Below, piece after piece: positions 5,840-6,177 of a DNA stretch of 6,177 nt. This DNA comes from Pseudomonadota bacterium. GTDB lineage: Bacteria; Pseudomonadota; Alphaproteobacteria; Acetobacterales; Acetobacteraceae. Under the pieces are notes generated by a model, which worked only from the letters and a program-made list of their open reading frames with translations, was not told where the DNA came from and searched no databases. The stretch spans positions 1 to 6,177 of the forward strand of contig JAKAQU010000187.1 of the NCBI GenBank assembly GCA_021819535.1, read 5' to 3'. Position 1 is the stretch's first letter. Each line of letters starts with the position of its first letter. The translations under genes were made by a program, and so were the position numbers.

Positions 5840-6177
5840 TCAATCAAGCGTGAAGGCGATGATATTGTTGCCGCGCTTGGCATCGACCTGCGCGTTGCCG
5901 CCGGCCCCGACGACGATATATTCCTTGCCCTCGACGCTGTAGCCGCTCGGCGGCGCGTTCACGCCGGCGCCGGCCTGAAAGCGCCAGAGTTCGGCCCCGG
6001 TTTGCGAATCATAGGCCTTGAAGAAGCCATTGCCCTCGCCGGTGAAGACGAGGCCGCCGCCGGTGGCCAAAATGCCGCCGATCATCGGCTGCGCGGTTTT
6101 CACCTGCCAGCGGATTTTACCCGTATTGTAGTCGACGGCGGTGACATTGCCCCATTGCTCTTCCTCGGGGATGACGG
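5840..6177 (-). CDS. PQQ-dependent dehydrogenase (quinoprotein), C-terminal part, cut by window edge
   Basis: The visible 111 residues are the C-terminus of a quinoprotein dehydrogenase. Two tryptophan-docking-type beta-propeller repeats are seen: GNVTAVDYNTGKIRW and GFFKAYDSQTGAELW. Between them lies GGILATGGGLVFTGEGNG, and the chain ends with FQAGAGVNAPPSGYSVEGKEYIVVGAGG, the closing propeller blade seen in soluble PQQ alcohol/methanol-type dehydrogenases. Such enzymes oxidise alcohols, sugars or related substrates in the periplasm with PQQ and a metal ion and pass electrons to a cytochrome c. No CxxCH heme domain follows the propeller, so this is not a type II quinohemoprotein with a C-terminal heme; the separate diheme cytochrome c next door fits as acceptor. 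The frame is open to the right edge; the active site and PQQ ligands are off the window, so substrate and metal (Ca or lanthanide) cannot be judged. A strong terminator follows the stop. Confidence 0.9.
   Translation of the reverse strand, partial: VIPEEEQWGNVTAVDYNTGKIRWQVKTAQPMIGGILATGGGLVFTGEGNGFFKAYDSQTGAELWRFQAGAGVNAPPSGYSVEGKEYIVVGAGGNAQVDAKRGNNIIAFTLD

Noticed and set aside
5184..5942. Plus-strand open frame (252 codons) opposite the cytochrome c gene and the end of the PQQ dehydrogenase.
   Set aside because: It reads through the terminator hairpin and across two real minus-strand genes; the product is His/Arg/Gly-rich with no known motif.

Overview
The window is a GC-rich, densely packed stretch of bacterial chromosome. 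The GC content, the perfect FNR/FixK-type box, the true HemN, the PQQ enzyme paired with a diheme cytochrome c and the split biotin carboxylase/KipI/KipA operon together suggest a respiratory alphaproteobacterium (Rhodospirillales/Acetobacteraceae-like or a methylotroph-like Hyphomicrobiales). This is inference from style and content; no marker gene fixes the taxon. Six protein genes are visible, two of them cut by the window edges. I see no RNA gene, insertion sequence, CRISPR array or long repeat, and no gene-free stretch longer than 90 bases.

Left third (2-2779, + strand): three tightly overlapping genes form the 3' end of an operon. They encode a biotin carboxylase (N-terminus off the window), a KipI/PxpB-family protein and a KipA/PxpC-family protein. 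In urea carboxylase the KipI-like and KipA-like domains together make the carboxyltransferase. The set therefore reads as a split biotin-dependent carboxylase of unknown substrate, with the biotin carrier presumably upstream. Both Kip-type proteins depart from the family consensus at its best-conserved motifs, and the KipI protein has a Cys-x2-Cys pair there. This is the least-characterised part of the window.

Middle (2837-5134, - strand): a tandem universal stress protein lies downstream of hemN, the oxygen-independent coproporphyrinogen III oxidase of anaerobic heme synthesis. hemN has a perfect FNR/FixK box. The box, a -10-like hexamer and the ATG are spaced so that transcription would begin at the start codon itself, and there is no Shine-Dalgarno sequence, so a leaderless, oxygen-regulated mRNA is predicted. 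A weaker 8/10 FNR-like box sits at nearly the same distance from a -10-like hexamer in front of the usp gene. The two genes may therefore share low-oxygen control.

Right end (5199-6177, - strand): the C-terminus of a PQQ-dependent dehydrogenase is followed by a strong intrinsic terminator and then, about 25 nt later, by a periplasmic diheme cytochrome c of the c4 type. The cytochrome is the likely electron acceptor of the quinoprotein. The terminator between the two suggests that the cytochrome is expressed by partial read-through. hemN follows 64 bases after the cytochrome gene, so heme supply and heme-protein production lie side by side.
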